A stretch of DNA of 64,000 nucleotides from Paralvinella palmiformis (lineage: Eukaryota > Annelida > Polychaeta > Terebellida > Alvinellidae): positions 538,501 to 602,500 of the forward strand of contig JAODUP010000486.1 of the NCBI GenBank assembly GCA_025642065.1. Direction: 5' to 3'. The notes under the pieces were generated by a model. It was not told the DNA's origin, searched no databases, and saw only the letters and a program-made list of their open reading frames with translations. The position numbers were made by a program, and so were the translations under genes. Positions 1-9,712 of the stretch are shown piece by piece (position 1 is the stretch's first letter; every line of letters begins with the position of its first letter).

Positions 1-757
1 AGGTGGCGTCCCGCCTCCACGTCCGTGTCCGGGTGTAAAACCTGGCCCTCTTCCCTGTGGCTGATATTGCTCTCTAGCGTTTGTCTGTTGCCTACGATCC
101 GTCCGAATTTCTTCGACGAGCTGCTGCAGGGTCGAAGCAAACGTCTCCAACGACTCCTTGCAGCGGATTTCGGCCACAGCTGCGACAGTCGATTGCTCGG
201 GAATGGGCGCCAGATACATCAGCGCAGTCCTAGCGATTCGTTCTGCTTCTTCCATCGTGTGTGGCTGCATCACAGCCACCTGGCCTTTGATTTCAGGGAG
301 AAGTCCAGCTGTGTCTTCCCCAGCTTATGGCATCTCGACAAAATGTCATACGCGTAGGCGTCAATAGACTCCTGTCTATTCTGTTTCCGGGTCAGGAGGG
401 ACTCTTCGGATGTTTCACGGTTCGCATCAATGCCAAACCGTTCTAAAAATCGTCCCCGGAGTCAATCGACGTCCTCGCGGAAAGCCAGCTGATTCTCAAG
501 GTACCACAGTTCGGCCGGCCCTTGTAGGAAAAGTGCCAGAGTGGACACTTGCTGGGCCTCTGTCCATTCCTGTAGCTCCGAATATCTCAGGAATTTTGCG
601 AACCACCGTGTTGCGTCTTCACTCTTGTATCCGTGAAATATTTCGGGTTTAATATTCAATTTCACGGGAGCAGGGCGCGGCCTGCTTTGCTCCTCCTGGC
701 GATCCATTAGCGCCTTTGTAACCGCCTTGGCCACCTCTCTGGCAATCTCTCTTTTGT
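1..757 (-). pseudogene. Gypsy-like retrotransposon gag, broken and cut by window edge
   Basis: Reading the minus strand from about 757 down to base 1 gives a gag-like protein in three pieces. The first piece (734-462) holds a capsid-type stretch with motifs DATRWFAKFLRY, WTEAQQVSTLALFLQG and AELWYLENQ, typical of the retrotransposon gag domain of Ty3/Gypsy elements. It ends at a TGA at 462-464. The same frame then continues to a second stop at 270-272, through a region with ERFGIDANRET and YDILSRCHKLGK. A +1 shift near 285 leads to a third open piece running off the window, with a glutamine-rich stretch (TLQQLVEEIRTDRR). Two breaks make it a pseudogene. The start codon is unclear: there is no ATG between the upstream stop and the capsid-like part. 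It sits directly downstream of the primer-binding site and LTR, as expected for gag. Family assignment is from the gag pattern only; no reverse transcriptase is in view. Confidence 0.75.
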
Positions 758-759
758 GT

Positions 760-777
760 TACCCGGATTCTCCACCA
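760..777 (-). other. Primer-binding site of the LTR element
   Basis: On the minus strand the bases TGGTGGAGAATCCGGGTA begin two nucleotides after the LTR end. TGG followed by the complement of a tRNA acceptor and T-arm is the usual layout of a minus-strand primer-binding site in LTR retrotransposons. The donor tRNA is not identified. Confidence 0.6.
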
Positions 778-779
778 GG

Positions 780-1097
780 TGTCGTGTAACTTACTTGGGG
801 GATTAAACCAATAACTCAACACGAGTTCAATAATGTGGGATCGTGTTTATTGCAGATATTACAATATATCCGAATTCATAAAATGTCCTGCGGATGGTGT
901 GCGGCATTGGACAGAATCACTAACAAAAGCCCCGAGCACATGCTGCAGTCCAGTTTTGTTAAGCGTCAGGCAATTAATTAAGTAATAAAAATAGATTTAT
1001 GGCGGCTGATTGGCTTAGGCTGTGTGTCTGGCTGGTGACCAGCCACCTAGGCTGCCGTGATGATCATACATCTTAAAAAGGGGTGGGATTACACACA
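780..1097 (-). mobile_element. 5' LTR of a Gypsy-like retrotransposon
   Basis: About 318 bp, bounded on the minus strand by TGTGTGTAA at the 5' end (1097-1089) and TTACACGACA at the 3' end (789-780). These form the short TG...CA-type terminal inverted repeat expected of an LTR. A polyadenylation hexamer AATAAA lies inside at 846-851 on the minus strand. The primer-binding site and gag follow in the right order. The 3' LTR would be outside the window, beyond base 1. Confidence 0.6.
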
Positions 1098-1140
1098 CTG
1101 TCCGCGGTATATGTGATATATACTATCTATATAGTAACAT

Positions 1141-1226
<86 letters not shown>
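1141..1226. repeat. (CA)n then (TA)n microsatellite
   Basis: A run of CA dinucleotides passes into a run of TA. It abuts the 5' edge of the LTR, from which it is separated by about 40 bp. Confidence 0.95.
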
Positions 1227-1300
1227 CTTATATCATAAGCAATTACATATCATAATTGATTCATTATTACCATAATTAATATAAAGTCAATACTTCTTGA

Positions 1301-1456
1301 CCATTCCACAACGGTACGAAGCAAATTAACTGAAACACAACATATACAATACAAGTTACCTGTGAAAGGTTCCTGTGACCACTCCACAACGGTACGAAGC
1401 AAATTAATTGAAACACAACATATACAATACAAGTTACCTGTGAAAGGTTCCTGTGA
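1301..1456. repeat. Two-copy tandem repeat, 78-bp unit
   Basis: Two 78-bp units starting at 1301 and 1379 differ at only a few positions. Each contains CCACAACGGTACGAAGCAAA and ends with AAAGGTTCCTGTGA. The matching open frames in this stretch are a by-product of the repeat. No function seen. Confidence 0.9.
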
Positions 1457-1735
1457 CACTTACCTGTAACACCTACCTGTACCACTTTTAAAGAAGGTCA
1501 TGTTAAGAAGTGGATGTTTTAGGGAAATATTTGCCCTGGGAAAAGGTTGTCTTCGAAGATTTGTAATCTCGCCAAGTTGGTCTTACCGGGATGGCTGTCT
1601 TAAGTGAATGGTTTTCTTTAGGAAATGGCCAACGTTAGAGAATGATAGTATCACGAGAATGGTTGTCCTTGTCAGATAAATATTTTAAAAGAATATCAGC
1701 CCCAGCACTTACTTTACTATTAGGCTATATGGGTT

Positions 1736-1740
<5 letters not shown>

Positions 1741-1820
<80 letters not shown>
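1741..1820. repeat. (TC)n(TA)n microsatellite
   Basis: About 40 bases of CT repeat are followed by about 40 bases of TA repeat. Confidence 0.95.
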
Positions 1821-1822
<2 letters not shown>

Positions 1823-2035
1823 TTGTCCTAAATGAGCATTGATTGTAATTCCTCAAATACAAGTAGTCTGTTACAGCAGGTTCTGACAACACGTGCTTAT
1901 AAGTAAATCAGAAGGATCACTTTTAGTGGTCTTTTAAAACAGGTTTTCTTTTAAAGCAGGTTGTCACAGAGACATGTTTCACTCCACGATCCATACCCGA
2001 TCTATCTGGTGTGTATAAATAACGAAAACCGGCTA

Positions 2036-2318
2036 AACATAAAACTGGCCAAAACACAAAACCGGTCAAAACACAAGACTGGTCAAAACACAAGACCGGT
2101 CAAAACACAATACTGGTCAAAACACAAGACCGGCCAAAACACAAAACTGGTCAAAACACAAGACTGGTCAAAACACAAGACCGGCCAAAACACAATACTG
2201 GTCAAAACACAAGACCGGTCAAAACACAAGACCGGCCAAAACACAAGACCAGTCAAAACACAAGACCGCTCAAAACACAAGACTGGTCAAAACACAAAAC
2301 TGGTCAAAACACAAGACA
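2036..2318. repeat. 17-bp minisatellite, about 16 copies
   Basis: The unit is approximately CAAAACACAAGACCGGT. Copies differ mainly at the ACCGG/ACTGG positions and at AAGAC/AATAC/AAAAC. Because 17 is not a multiple of 3, a frame across the array reads a 17-residue repeat of three units (KTQ, SKHKTGQN). This explains the long lysine-rich open frame here, which is not a gene. Confidence 0.95.
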
Positions 2319-2458
2319 CTGCAGGACCACAGAAACATGTACAAGCCAATATAAGAAAATAACGAAGTCACAGGGTCTATAACTAAGCCGCTAACGCGGG
2401 ACCCAGTGTGCTCGCCCAGACTCGCCATACCCATGGGACGGGACAAGATGGGTAACCA

Positions 2459-2511
2459 AGTGAGCGAGTGAGTATGTGGATGAGTGAGTGTGTGAGTGAG
2501 TGAGTCATTTA
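2459..2511. repeat. (GAGT)n-like imperfect microsatellite
   Basis: Imperfect runs of GAGT/GTGA with interruptions. Nothing else is seen between here and the SINE at 2.9 kb except a (CT)n tract at 2861-2881. Confidence 0.8.
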
Positions 2512-2924
2512 GTCCCGTCTCATTTTACTCGCCTGTTACAACACGTAGCATGGCAGAAATAGGTTACTGCTGAATAACGACGGAAAAAATATCCTGATTC
2601 GTTTGGTGAGTAACCGGAAGCCAGGAAGCTAAAATAAACCTCGATAGTATCAGGATCATTTTGATGTCGATGGGATGTTTCAACTGATATAGCGTCATCA
2701 AAACAATCTCTTTAAAACACGTGGTATAGAATTCTAGGCAGCAATTCTATTTATTAATTTGCGCGTTCCTTCACACACAGAAGACGGAAGACTTGGTGTA
2801 TTTTGCTGAAGATCTCTCTGGTAACATGCTTCAATATATCTAGCTCATTCACTGCTTATTCGCTCTCTCTCTCTCTCTCTCTGCCTTGCTGTCTCCCTTG
2901 GGTCGTTGTCTTTGTTGTTCGGGG

Positions 2925-3247
2925 AGAATCCACAGGCTGTCGCTTATTCGGCACAGCCTCTATGTTGGAGTGGTTGAGATACCTCCTCCCCCACCACTCA
3001 CAGTGGAGCAGTACGGAAAGATGGAGCCGAAATACCCTGAGGGTGGTCACTGCCAGAGTGTTTTACGTCCTCAGGGTTTTTAACGTCCCCTTTATTTGAA
3101 ATAATTCATTGGAGACGGCAGCGCCATTTAACGTGGTCAGCCACCCACGATGTTATGAGCCGAGAAGTTTCGACCTCTTACGGGGTTCAAACCTGTGACC
3201 GTTGGCACCAAGTGCCGGGTGCTTAATCGCTAGGCCACCGGAGCTCA
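2925..3247 (-). mobile_element. tRNA-derived SINE, second family
   Basis: On the minus strand the element begins with a tRNA-like head. It has a pol III A-box-like TGGCCTAGCGATTAAGC (3237-3221) and a B box GGTTTGAACCCC (3193-3182), 28 bp apart. The body that follows has no similarity to the commoner SINE of this window. The lower-coordinate end is not sharply defined; I place it near the block of higher GC starting around 2925. The open frames overlapping it are not genes. Confidence 0.6.
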
Positions 3248-3867
3248 CTGATCTTCCTTGAGTCAATCGCTACTGGCTTATATAGCCATTCCCTGACCAG
3301 AGACCCAGCGTGATACTTCTGGCCAGGCATCAGTTATCTGATCGTATCAGTACTTAATTGATAACGCTAAAGATTATTTGTTTCTAATTGACTTAGTATT
3401 AACTTTTCATATCGGTGCATCCCCACTTATATAAATCTAACCCTATCTCGTTTGGATTCCATGTCACCATTTTATCGTTTATTAATTATTCCCAGCAATC
3501 TGACACTATCTTTATAAGTCGTTGTTTTTTCATAAATGTCAAATTTATTAGTTATTTCTAAATAGTAGGATGCCTGCCGCTTGCTACATCACGCTGCGTA
3601 TGTTTCCGGGAACTGTGTGAAGCCTACCTATCACCGGTTCACTAAACACTAACGGCTTGGTAATAGCTGAGGTTTACAACCCGGGAAAATCGGTATACTT
3701 TACACATGCCCTACACTTAAAAGTTAATTAGTATATTCGACTAAAATTACCAATTCCAGGTAACTAATCGATTTGCTACAAGACAAAAGCAAACATTATA
3801 AACATATATAAAAGCAATAATCGCGAAATATATTAATTCAATAATAATAATAAACAAAATAACATTA

Positions 3868-4047
3868 TACCAGGAACGGCCGCGTGCAGTATCGAAGGGA
3901 TCACATTCGATTCCCATCAGCTGCAAGGTCACTCCTGGTAAAATTGGAAGAATTGAAAAACAAATAGTCCTTTGTAGGTCGCTCGGTCCATTTAGCCTAC
4001 CATCTGCACAAAAGTGGCCGTAAAACATAAATCATCATCATCATTAG
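3868..4047 (+). mobile_element. tRNA-derived SINE, family 1 (degenerate head)
   Basis: A B-box-like CATTCGATTCCC lies at 3905-3916. It is followed by the conserved family core around GTAGGTCGCTCGGTCCATTT, then the segment ending GTGGCCGTAAAACAT, and a short (ATC)n tail. The A box is decayed. The same core recurs at 5.1, 5.4, 20.7, 30.1, 33.8, 50.8, 61.0 and 61.9 kb. Confidence 0.7.
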
Positions 4048-4696
4048 ATAAAACGCTTAAATTGAAAAGACCGTTTTCTTTTGTACAGAGCTCTATCGTA
4101 GATAAGCTGAGACAAAGCCAGTTACTGATATGGAGACTCTGTGTCGATTGATTGATTTTCTTTCTTATCATGATCTGATCATGAAACAAGGATTTTAAGC
4201 TGTTTTCCAAAAATATAACAAACTTCGTCTCCAACTGACATTCCTACAATATGAAGTTATGCTGACAAGTATCTGATAAAACAGTTAGGACGAGTTCTTT
4301 TTCTTCTGCAAGTATTTCTGAGTTTACAGTTTGAGTCCACTAGTTGTTTAGGTGGATTGAAACAATGTTTTGTTAGACGTCATACGGGCCTACGATATTT
4401 AGCTGACACAGATTACGACTGACAGAACCAAGTCATGAAGTCAGAACACAATCAAGTTGCACAATTAAATCCTTTATAGCAGCAAGATTTTTATTCTAGT
4501 AAGAACTTTTTTAGCAGGTCTGTGATGTGACGACGCTTTATTAAATATACGTTATTATTATGTGCTCTTCACTGTGTCTCGCAGAGAACGGATCTGTCAC
4601 GTCTGTGTCTACGATGTAGATAGATGGATCACGTATAAAATCAGTGCTTGATCCAACTGTCTACAATATGTAGACAGGTAGGTCAATAATAAGTGA

Positions 4697-4876
4697 ATGA
4701 CCCAAAACTATAAGTTGTGCGAACGGTTTGACCATATAGTGTCTGAGTACACACAACATGTTAACAGATACGCTAAAACTGTGGGATCACTGTCTGAAAT
4801 CATTGTCCCAGACAATGTTGTTATACATTCAACAGAAGCTGATATCACATTCGGAACGCCGACGACCAAGGTGTGA
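4697..4876 (+). CDS. Possible coding segment, 59 aa, unknown product
   Basis: An ATG at 4697 opens a 59-codon frame with a balanced, globular composition (MTQNYKLCERFDHIV..., ...SEIIVPDNVVIHS...). It ends at TGA 4874-4876. Codons after that TGA stay open for about 38 more (starting QTAASQSF) to a TGA near 5006, so the stop may be a CGA-to-TGA decay inside a once longer exon. Local GC and CpG are higher than in the surrounding AT-rich DNA. No family is recognised. It could be an exon of an unseen gene, a transposon relic, or chance. There is no clear splice acceptor upstream, and an in-frame TGA immediately precedes the ATG. Confidence 0.3.
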   Translation: MTQNYKLCERFDHIVSEYTQHVNRYAKTVGSLSEIIVPDNVVIHSTEADITFGTPTTKV

Positions 4877-5018
4877 CAAACGGCCGCGAGCCAGTCCTTC
4901 TCGACGGGGTGTTTCAAACTCGTCGTCGGTAGACAAAGGAAAAACTTATTTACGGAGTTTTCAAAAAGAATTTCTTTAATTTTAATTCTCCTTAATTTCT
5001 TTCTGTGAGGATTTCCTT

Positions 5019-5020
<2 letters not shown>

Positions 5021-5051
<31 letters not shown>
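5021..5051. repeat. (TA)n microsatellite
   Basis: Pure TA repeat of about 30 bases. Confidence 0.95.
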
Positions 5052-5054
<3 letters not shown>

Positions 5055-5093
5055 ATATCATTTTCCTTTCTTAAATAATTTATTATAAGTGTT

Positions 5094-5263
5094 TGATGAT
5101 GCTGATGCTGATGATTGATGTTTTACCGCCACATTTGTGCAAATGGTAGGCTAAATGGGCAGACGACGTCCATAGGTAATGATGCGAAATCAAAGATGAA
5201 ACACCCTTCAGATATGCCCACGCCAAGATTCGAACTCAGGTTGTAGTGGATTGTGGCTCGTAT
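5094..5263 (-). mobile_element. tRNA-derived SINE, family 1
   Basis: Minus-strand copy. The B box TGAGTTCGAATC is at 5238-5227, then the SINE core read as its complement GTAGGCTAAATGGG on the plus strand, then the GTGGC..TAAAACATC end and an (ATC)n tail at the low-coordinate side. It lies head to head with the next copy, about 120 bp away. Confidence 0.8.
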
Positions 5264-5383
5264 TGAATATGATCGGTTGAATATGATCCATCTTTCATAT
5301 TAATGATAATTTTTGTTTATGGATAATTGTTGTTATAGTGATATAAAATATAATTAACAAATGGTGGCTTCATATAAATATAA

Positions 5384-5588
5384 AGGGCACCCACGTGGTC
5401 TAATTGGTAGGTCGTTGGATCACAGATAACTACCACACGAGTTCAAAGCTTGGCGTGAGCATATCTCAAGTATTTCCATCTTTGACTTCGCTTCATTACG
5501 TTTGGAGGTCGCTCGGCCCATTTAGCCTAACATGTGCACAAAAGTGGCCGTAAAACATCAATCATTATCATCATCATAATCATCATCG
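5384..5588 (+). mobile_element. tRNA-derived SINE, family 1, nearly full length
   Basis: A-box-like TGGTCTAATTGGTAG at 5396-5410 and a B box region GAGTTCAAAGC near 5439 mark the tRNA head. The shared core GAGGTCGCTCGGCCCATTTA follows, and the copy ends in an (ATC)n tail. The B box has drifted from the GTTCGAATCCC of the best copy at 50.8 kb. Confidence 0.85.
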
Positions 5589-5592
5589 TATA

Positions 5593-6234
5593 AAGATAAA
5601 TTATCAAAGTAGTGATAAGCCTAGTGCATTATTATTGACTTAAACAAAACAAATGTAATTAATTTGTTAAAAAATGACAGATATTTTCTCCAATTACGTG
5701 TAAATTTGAGGTACACATTATATATTAATTATGAATCAGAGAAAATACACCAACTGATTGGATAAAGTATATTCAATTTAAGGTTCATGGTTCACTCTCT
5801 TATATCAACACATTAAATGAACTTTTCTAATTTACATCAATTTAAGTTATATAAATGTGAGAAATTCACGGGAAAGAAATATTAAAATATCTTCTGCTTC
5901 CTACACTTCTAAAAATAAATAAATTCACAGCAGTTTTGCTAAATCGTACAATTGTAAAACAGACTACGCTTTCAACGGCCACAGTTTCTTGTTTCTATAA
6001 TCAAATGTTGGACCACACCTTGTTAAGTGTTTGATCAACTGTCAGAATCTCTGTACAGCAAAATATAAACTGAGAGAAATCCCTATGAATGGAATACTTA
6101 TGTTACCGAACATCATACACAAATAATTACAGCGTTTCCATAAAACTAAAATATTACAGAATTGAAAAAGAGAATACGAGTTAGTGGTTGATTTATTTGT
6201 TTATATTCGGCGGATATCAGTGAGCTGCTTCTTC
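5593..6234. other. AT-rich DNA, nothing recognised
   Basis: No open frame with coding character, repeat unit or RNA gene could be supported here. Confidence 0.5.
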
Positions 6235-6330
6235 CTAGAGAAATGGGATAATTTGACCAAAGTCATTTACTTCTGGCTGGAACACCCGCTCCACAATATT
6301 TCGACGTCGGTTTTTCTTATAACTGGCTCT
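6235..6330 (-). CDS. Short exon-like frame, basic N-terminus
   Basis: A 31-codon frame between stops on the minus strand (RASYKKNRRRNIVERVFQPE..., ending ...FGQIIPFL, TAG at 6235-6237). The basic run YKKNRRRN followed by a mixed sequence would suit the inner side of a membrane anchor, but no hydrophobic segment is found just upstream. The splice acceptor is poor. Chance is quite possible. Confidence 0.18.
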   Translation of the reverse strand, partial: RASYKKNRRRNIVERVFQPEVNDFGQIIPFL

Positions 6331-6371
6331 TTAGTATCTTTATAATCAAAGATTGCTAACTACATGAGGCC

Positions 6372-6377
6372 TTATAT

Positions 6378-6408
<31 letters not shown>
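6372..6408. repeat. (TA)n microsatellite
   Basis: Imperfect TA repeat. Confidence 0.9.
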
Positions 6409-6954
6409 GGTGTTCAATTTACAGACAGATTATCAATGATAATCGTATACATTAAATACATACACAACGGAGAGGAGATGTGGTTTACGGAGGAACAGAA
6501 AAGTGAAGTCGAGATATTTCCCAGATAAAGGTCTGTACGTTATGATTAATTTGATTTAGGCCGTAGCTAGGCAAATTTTAAAATTCTTTTAAAATTACAA
6601 CAATTTTTATACTTTTTAAAACCAGATTATGTGAAAGATGTTTTGCTGAATGTTTACATTACCTAAAAACTAATATTTGTGTGTTTGTCACCGCTTGTAC
6701 GAGGGTATATACTATTAGTGGTCAAAATGACACTGGTATAATGATCAATAAAACAGCTGAAGAGTTTATCGGGTAACTGAAGCCAGTTCGGAAGATATAT
6801 TAAAATAAGCCGAACAGAATAACACTTATAGACGTGGTGATGTCATTTTCTGGATGAGGCAGTATGACTTCAAGAAAATTAAAAAAAACCTAGTGTACCG
6901 TTAATGAACATAACTTCACGTTTAATAATAAAGCAATTTATCTTTTTTCCCCAG

Positions 6955-7059
6955 AGAGTTCCTGCCAATGCTTACCAAAACAAGCACCACCACAAGGCTC
7001 TCATTTCATGGTACAGCATTTTCCCATGTGGCATAGTCTTTATCACGCACTGTCGATAA
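6955..7059 (+). CDS. Exon-like frame A with 3' splice site, unknown product
   Basis: A pyrimidine tract and CCCCAG directly precede 6955. From there a 34-codon frame stays open (RVPANAYQNK...ALISWYSIFPCGIVF...) to TAA 7057-7059. A second copy of the same acceptor and exon lies 320 bp downstream at 7276. Copy A lacks 86 bp in the middle relative to copy B, so the two share their N-terminal residues (PAN[A/S]YQN) in one frame and their C-terminal residues in different frames. YQN resembles an SH2-binding YxN motif, which would suit a cytoplasmic tail, but that is speculation. Product unknown. Confidence 0.3.
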   Translation, partial: RVPANAYQNKHHHKALISWYSIFPCGIVFITHCR

Positions 7060-7275
7060 CACATGCAATGGATAAAGTAAACGATTGTAGCCTAGGTAAC
7101 TTAATTAGTTTGTGCTTTGATATGAGATTTGAATGTGACAAATACAGTTTCTCTTGTTTCACGTAAACCAGAGCTTTCGAAGTATGTGCATTAGAGGGTT
7201 TAGAATAGGTTCATGTGTACCGTAAATTGCTGACTTCACTTTTAATATTAAAGCAATGTATCTTCTTTTTTGCAG

Positions 7276-7443
7276 AGAGATCCTGCCAATTCTTACCAAA
7301 ACACCGGGATATCTTCAGAAACCCGAAGCTATGGTCCTTGTGTGACAAACTTCATACAGCTTTCTTCAATGTATTGTACACTGAATCCCGTGAACACCAC
7401 AATGCTCTCATTTCATGGTACAGCATTTTTCCATGTGGCATAG
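7276..7443 (+). CDS. Exon-like frame B with 3' splice site, copy of 6955 exon
   Basis: Preceded by TCTTCTTTTTTGCAG, a strong-looking 3' splice site. Frame 1 gives 55 codons (RDPANSYQNTGISSETRSYG... to TAG 7441-7443). A second frame stays open to about 7466 and matches the C-terminal part of copy A (HHNALISWYSIFPCGIAF). Which frame was used cannot be decided without transcripts. The flanking 40 bp upstream are also shared with copy A, so an exon plus intron end was duplicated. Confidence 0.3.
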   Translation, partial: RDPANSYQNTGISSETRSYGPCVTNFIQLSSMYCTLNPVNTTMLSFHGTAFFHVA

Positions 7444-7489
7444 CCTTTATCACGCACTGTGAATAACATATGGCAATGTATACAGTCAA

Positions 7490-7910
7490 TGTTTCTAACA
7501 CAGATGCAATTGAAATAGCGATATTAGATCGCAGTACTTGTTGATTTATACAAATCATCACATATTGCTATTCAGTTGTTTCCCAGTTCTTCACTCAATC
7601 ACTCATCACAAGGTAGTTACTTTGTTACCTTATTTTCAAGACAAATCTGCCAGAATATCTGCCTCCTCCACTGCAACTTCCTTTAACCTTTTGGATATAA
7701 GCCACAAGATGTTGTTACGCCCGTTATGAAGGGTAGTACGGTCTTTGCTTTTGCTGTGTTGGTAGATCTTAAGCATCGGTGACTGTGGGACCCGCCGTAT
7801 GTTGTGTGCCATTCCTTCTTTTGAGCTCTCCGACCTTCTATGCTGCTGAAGTGTTCATATAATCCAGCAGGTCGGTAAGTGCTTCATTTGGGTCCTGGCT
7901 CAATGTGGTG
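7490..7910. repeat. Diverged direct repeat, copy 1 (see 9110)
   Basis: Shares interrupted similarity with 9110-9412, including GCTGTGTTGGTAGATCTTAA and CCTTCTTTTGAGCTCTCCGA. Copy 2 has an extra stretch of about 30 bp. A further short match to the end of copy 2 (GCAAACCGGTTGT) occurs near 8468. No coding frame is conserved between the copies. Confidence 0.7.
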
Positions 7911-8699
7911 TTTGGTCAGTGTGTTATGCAGTAGTTCCTGATATGACTGTTGTATCGAAGGGTCGTTACAGGGTTTGTCAATGTCAGTGTGTGCCTGGCC
8001 TACGCCTTTGATGTGATGCTTGTGCATTAGGTGAAGTCTGTCCATCTTTGAGTGAATAACACTACGATGCACAAATTTCGCCGTGCACACTACGATGCTC
8101 ATATTTGGACGAGCTCATTTCGGCGTGCAATCCTCGACGTGCACATACTAACGCACGCGCGCATGCCACGCACACATATAAACACGCGCGCCTACACGCA
8201 ACCAAAAAGTTAGGGTTGGATTTAGAGAGATTGAGAAAACGGAGTGTCATAAATCAGCTTCTTTGTCAGGACCCAGTCAAAAAAACTGTTGGGTGGGGGA
8301 AGTTTTAGATAGGAGATCAACACTAGGATCTCAAAAGAGGGTATAAATGTAGGTTAAAATGGTACTGTTGCTGAGTTTCACATGATTTCTTTTGCTTGTT
8401 TTCTGCCAGCCATGTTTCGGGTGACCACAGATTTATATTATATGGCGGGGTGGTTGTTTGGAAGCGAGCAAACCGGTTGTAAATATAGATCTGTGCTAAC
8501 TCTGGACGTGTCAAAGGCATAACTTTGGGTGTGGGTAAATTCAGAAATCTATTGAAATGATGCAACAGTGTTCCCCAAGAGATTATTTTGACTCGGTTCT
8601 AAACAAAGTTAGTTCTACCTGACCTGCTTTTTGATAGCTGAAGCTGCCTAATGATGCTTCAGATTTTACAATCTCCCATAGTCTTTTTCTGACTTACGA

Positions 8700-8790
8700 G
8701 TTGTGTGTGTGTGTGTGTGGTGGGTGTCGGTGTGTGGGTGTCGGTGTATGTGCGTGTGTCAGTGTGTGTGAGTCAGCGTGTGAATATGTT
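8700..8790. repeat. (GT)n-rich microsatellite
   Basis: Imperfect GT/GTGTGG repeat. A (CA)n-like GC-richer stretch also lies at 8140-8200. Confidence 0.85.
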
Positions 8791-9109
8791 TTGTGAATAA
8801 GAGGTACATTGTGTTGTCTAAGAGTCGGATGTTTTGAGTTTTCTCAACACTCATTTGTCTCTTACGGTGCTTGGAGATAATACTATTGTGTGGATCTGAT
8901 CACTTCATGATTAATGTCAGCTCTTCTTCAGTTTATTGTCATTGAACTTCTATACAATGACATTGATGCAGATCGTCAATTTCTGATGAGGCAGTTATAA
9001 TGGATCAATACACATTGATTTATACTATGAATCTGGTGTAAACAATTTCACACTCTTATTTCACGTATACAACATTTCCTTAAGTATGTATGATGTCATC
9101 GACAAATAC

Positions 9110-9412
9110 ATAAGCTCACAGCTTCTAATACAGATTGTATTGAAATATCGACACTGGCTTACAATATTGCCACATTTACGCTCTTTGTGAAGGGCAGCAC
9201 AGTCTTAACTTTTGCTGTGTTGGTAGATCTTAAGCCTCGGTACCCTTTGATGTTCCGACAGCTCGGTGACTGTGGGATCCGCTGTATGTTGTGTGCTGTT
9301 CCTTCTTTTGAGCTCTCCGACATTCTATGCTGCTGGAGTCGTCATATAATTCAGCAGGTTGGTAGGTGCTTCCTTAGGATCCTGGAAGCAAACAAACCGG
9401 TTGTGAACATTC
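9110..9412. repeat. Diverged direct repeat, copy 2 (see 7490)
   Basis: Second copy of the 7490-7910 sequence. A 79-codon frame overlaps it (9187-9426), but its counterpart in copy 1 is broken, so I do not call a gene. Confidence 0.65.
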
Positions 9413-9514
9413 TCAGAAGTACCTAGCAGAGCTATCTCCCACCATTGAGAACTACTCTCATTAAAACCCTGTGTAGGTCTTTATTACGACCATATACAGT
9501 CAAAGTGGAGATAG

Positions 9515-9712
9515 AATAGGAACTACTATTTATCCAAAACAAATGAAGGTGTAGAACAGCCAGTAGAACAGACTAACCTTGAATACAATAGGAACTACTA
9601 TTTATCCAAAGCAAACGAAGCTGTAGAGCAGCCAGTAGAACAGACTAACCTTGAATACAGATCGGACATATATATGGATGATGTAAAAAGGTATGATATC
9701 GGATTCATATAA
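9515..9712 (+). CDS. Exon-like frame with two in-frame 24-residue repeats
   Basis: A 65-codon frame without an early ATG. It holds two tandem units of exactly 72 bp (9519-9590 and 9591-9662), each encoding NYYLSK[T/A]NE[G/A]VEQPVEQ plus TNLEY. A unique end, SDIYMDDVKRYDIGFI, runs to TAA 9710-9712. The unit is a multiple of 3, no stop occurs in either copy, and of four differences between copies two are silent. The tyrosine- and acid-rich composition resembles signalling tails of receptors, but no family is recognised. The upstream edge is marked by TAG at 9512-9514, so an AG near 9514 or 9519 may be the splice acceptor. Most likely the last coding exon of an unseen gene, or a relic of one. 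Confidence 0.4.
   Translation, partial: NRNYYLSKTNEGVEQPVEQTNLEYNRNYYLSKANEAVEQPVEQTNLEYRSDIYMDDVKRYDIGFI

Noticed and set aside
2040..2318. CRISPR-like array
   Set aside because: Units are contiguous 17-bp tandem repeats without unique spacers, in an animal genome context.
9187..9426. 79-codon plus-strand frame
   Set aside because: The related sequence at 7.7 kb does not keep the frame, and composition is not distinctive.
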